A DNA stretch of 5,677 bases. It comes from an uncultured Clostridia bacterium (GTDB lineage Bacteria; Bacillota; Clostridia; Christensenellales; Borkfalkiaceae). How positions within the stretch are numbered: the first letter of the stretch is position 1; the number at the start of each line of letters is the position of its first letter. The position numbers and the translations under genes are program-made. The stretch spans positions 1 to 5,677 of the forward strand of contig CANRAI010000067.1 of assembly GCA_947628555.1 (NCBI GenBank), written 5' to 3'. Shown here piece after piece: positions 4,364 to 5,677 of the stretch. The notes beneath the pieces are model-generated. The model worked only from the letters and a program-made list of their open reading frames with translations. It made no database searches and was not told where the DNA came from.

Positions 4364-5677
4364 TCAATAAGCTCTTGCGAAAATTATAACATGTTCGGCT
4401 TTTTTGCCGCAAACCGCGCACTTTTCGGCGGTTTCGCCCTCGGCATATACCCTTGCGCTGGCGGCGGTTTCCGCCTTCACCTTATCCTCACATTCGCGGC
4501 AGCCGCACCAGCCCGCTTTTACAAAGTTTCCGCCCTCTACGCCCTTTAAAATTTCCGCCATGTCTTTCGCATAGACTATCCTGCCGTCGCGGCGGGCGCG
4601 GGCGGATTCAAGCATATCTTTCTGGACGCTTTCAAGCAATTTCAAAACGGTGTTTTCTATATCTTCAAGGTCGTAACTGTCCTTAGTGCAAGTGTCGCGG
4701 CGGAAAATCATCGCCTTGCCGTTTTCGATATCGCGCGGACCTATTTCTATTCTCAGTGGAACGCCTTTCATCTCCCACTCGTTGAATTTCCAGCCCGGGC
4801 TTGAATCGGTATTGTCGAACTCAACGCGTACCGACATTTTTTCAAGTTTTTCCTTTAATTTTTCGCAGACTTCGACAACCCCGCCCTTCTTTGCGGCGAT
4901 AGGCACGATAACCACCTGCGTGGGCGCGACTTTGGGGGGAAGAACTAGTCCCCGCTGGTCCCCGTGCGCCATAATAAGGGCGCCGATAAGCCTTGTGGAA
5001 ACGCCCCAACTCGAAGTATATGCGTATTTCTGGGAACCGTCCTTATCAAGGAATTTGATTTCAAACGCCTTTGCGAAATTCTGCCCCAGAAAATGGGAAG
5101 TGCCTGCCTGCAAGCTTTTGCCGTCCTTCATCATCGCTTCCATTCCGTAGGTCGCGACCGCGCCCGCAAACTTTTCTTTTTCGGTTTTGCGCCCCGTTAT
5201 TACGGGAATAGCAAGCACGTTTTCGGCAAATTCCTTATATATTGCAAGCATTTGCATCGTTTCGGCTTCCGCTTCCTCCGCCGTGGCGTGGGCGGTATGC
5301 CCCTCCTGCCAAAGAAATTCGGACGTACGTAGGAAAGGGCGGGTCGTCTTTTCCCAGCGCATTACGTTGCACCACTGGTTGATTTTTATGGGCAGGTCGC
5401 GATAGGATTGCAGCCATTTCGAATACATGCTGCCTATAACCGTTTCGGACGTGGGGCGTATCGCCAAAGGCTCGGCAAGCTCTTCCCCGCCCGCATGCGT
5501 TACCACCGCCACTTCGGGCGCGAAGCCTTCTACGTGTTCCGCCTCTTTCGTGAAAAAGCTCATGGGTATCAAAAGGGGGAAATACGCGTTTTTGTGCCCC
5601 GTCGCTTTAAAACGGGAATCAAGCTCCGCCTGAATGTTCTCCCATATGGCGTAACCGTAGGGGCGTATGACCATAGT
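4364..5677 (-). CDS. proS: Prolyl-tRNA synthetase, archaeal/eukaryotic-like short form; N-terminus beyond the right edge
   Basis: The class II synthetase that charges tRNA-Pro with proline. 437 codons are visible. The ATG at 5674 is internal, because the preceding codon ACT and the sequence TMVIRPYGYAIWENIQ match the motif 1 region of full proteins, so about 40-45 N-terminal residues are missing. Counting M5674 as 1: PTSE (74-77), motif 2 RWE...RPFLRTSEF (106-120), HTAHA (126-130), the proline-pocket region GTSHFLGQNFAKAF (191-204), motif 3 HGDQRGLVLPP (237-247), anticodon-binding domain from about 250, and a C-terminal ProRS_C domain with likely zinc ligands C390, C395, C419 and C422. It ends in the usual Tyr (ARAY). 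There is no editing (INS) domain insertion between motifs 2 and 3, which defines the short form rather than the E. coli type. Composition resembles metK, not the adjoining AT-rich operon. Confidence 0.96.
   Translation of the reverse strand, partial: TMVIRPYGYAIWENIQAELDSRFKATGHKNAYFPLLIPMSFFTKEAEHVEGFAPEVAVVTHAGGEELAEPLAIRPTSETVIGSMYSKWLQSYRDLPIKINQWCNVMRWEKTTRPFLRTSEFLWQEGHTAHATAEEAEAETMQMLAIYKEFAENVLAIPVITGRKTEKEKFAGAVATYGMEAMMKDGKSLQAGTSHFLGQNFAKAFEIKFLDKDGSQKYAYTSSWGVSTRLIGALIMAHGDQRGLVLPPKVAPTQVVIVPIAAKKGGVVEVCEKLKEKLEKMSVRVEFDNTDSSPGWKFNEWEMKGVPLRIEIGPRDIENGKAMIFRRDTCTKDSYDLEDIENTVLKLLESVQKDMLESARARRDGRIVYAKDMAEILKGVEGGNFVKAGWCGCRECEDKVKAETAASARVYAEGETAEKCAVCGKKAEHVIIFARAY

Noticed and set aside
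4307..4549. Plus-strand small open frame beginning next to the proS terminator
   Set aside because: It lies mostly antisense to proS, starts in the terminator hairpin and has no ribosome binding site or protein-like features.
4686..5633. Several plus-strand open frames opposite proS
   Set aside because: All are antisense shadows of the proS coding sequence; none resembles a known protein.
5672..5674. ATG at 5674 as the true proS start
   Set aside because: Homologues have about 40-45 residues before this point and the frame stays open to the window edge, so it is an internal methionine.

Overview
The window looks like a Bacillota (probably Clostridia-type) chromosome segment. This is inferred from a SAM-I-type riboswitch with an intrinsic terminator in front of metK, strong sigma-A-like promoters (TTGACA, 17 bp, TACAAT), GGAGG-type ribosome binding sites, and the short archaeal/eukaryotic-type prolyl-tRNA synthetase common in Clostridia. 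No RNA genes, CRISPR arrays, transposases or integrases are visible.

Left part (1-536, minus strand): the N-terminal 178 codons of a PflX-like (COG1313) radical SAM protein. It runs off the left edge and may be read from a leaderless promoter. Its promoter lies back to back with the metK promoter.

Positions 579-1910 (plus strand): promoter, SAM-responsive attenuator leader, and complete metK (S-adenosylmethionine synthetase, 375 aa), closed by a very strong terminator at 1962-2003. The riboswitch appears to lack stem P4. The 3' strand of P1 also forms the likely antiterminator, so the switching logic can be read from the sequence.

Positions 2069-4164 (minus strand, read right to left): a compact, AT-rich four-gene operon behind one good promoter (4198-4226). 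In transcription order it encodes a 145-aa protein with a possible STAS-like fold, a 156-aa protein with one N-terminal membrane anchor, a 184-aa divergent and N-terminally extended YjbQ/UPF0047 protein, and a 220-aa HAD-superfamily phosphatase. Each gene overlaps or nearly touches the next. Base composition differs clearly from metK and proS, and the operon is bracketed by two copies of one 23-nt palindromic sequence. It is the most likely accessory, possibly undescribed, module here. Its function cannot be read from the sequence.

Right part (4310-5677, minus strand): a terminator containing the second palindrome copy, then proS (prolyl-tRNA synthetase), with the N-terminus beyond the right edge.

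metK makes SAM and is repressed by SAM through its leader. The divergent radical SAM protein consumes SAM. The AT-rich operon has no evident link to either housekeeping neighbour.
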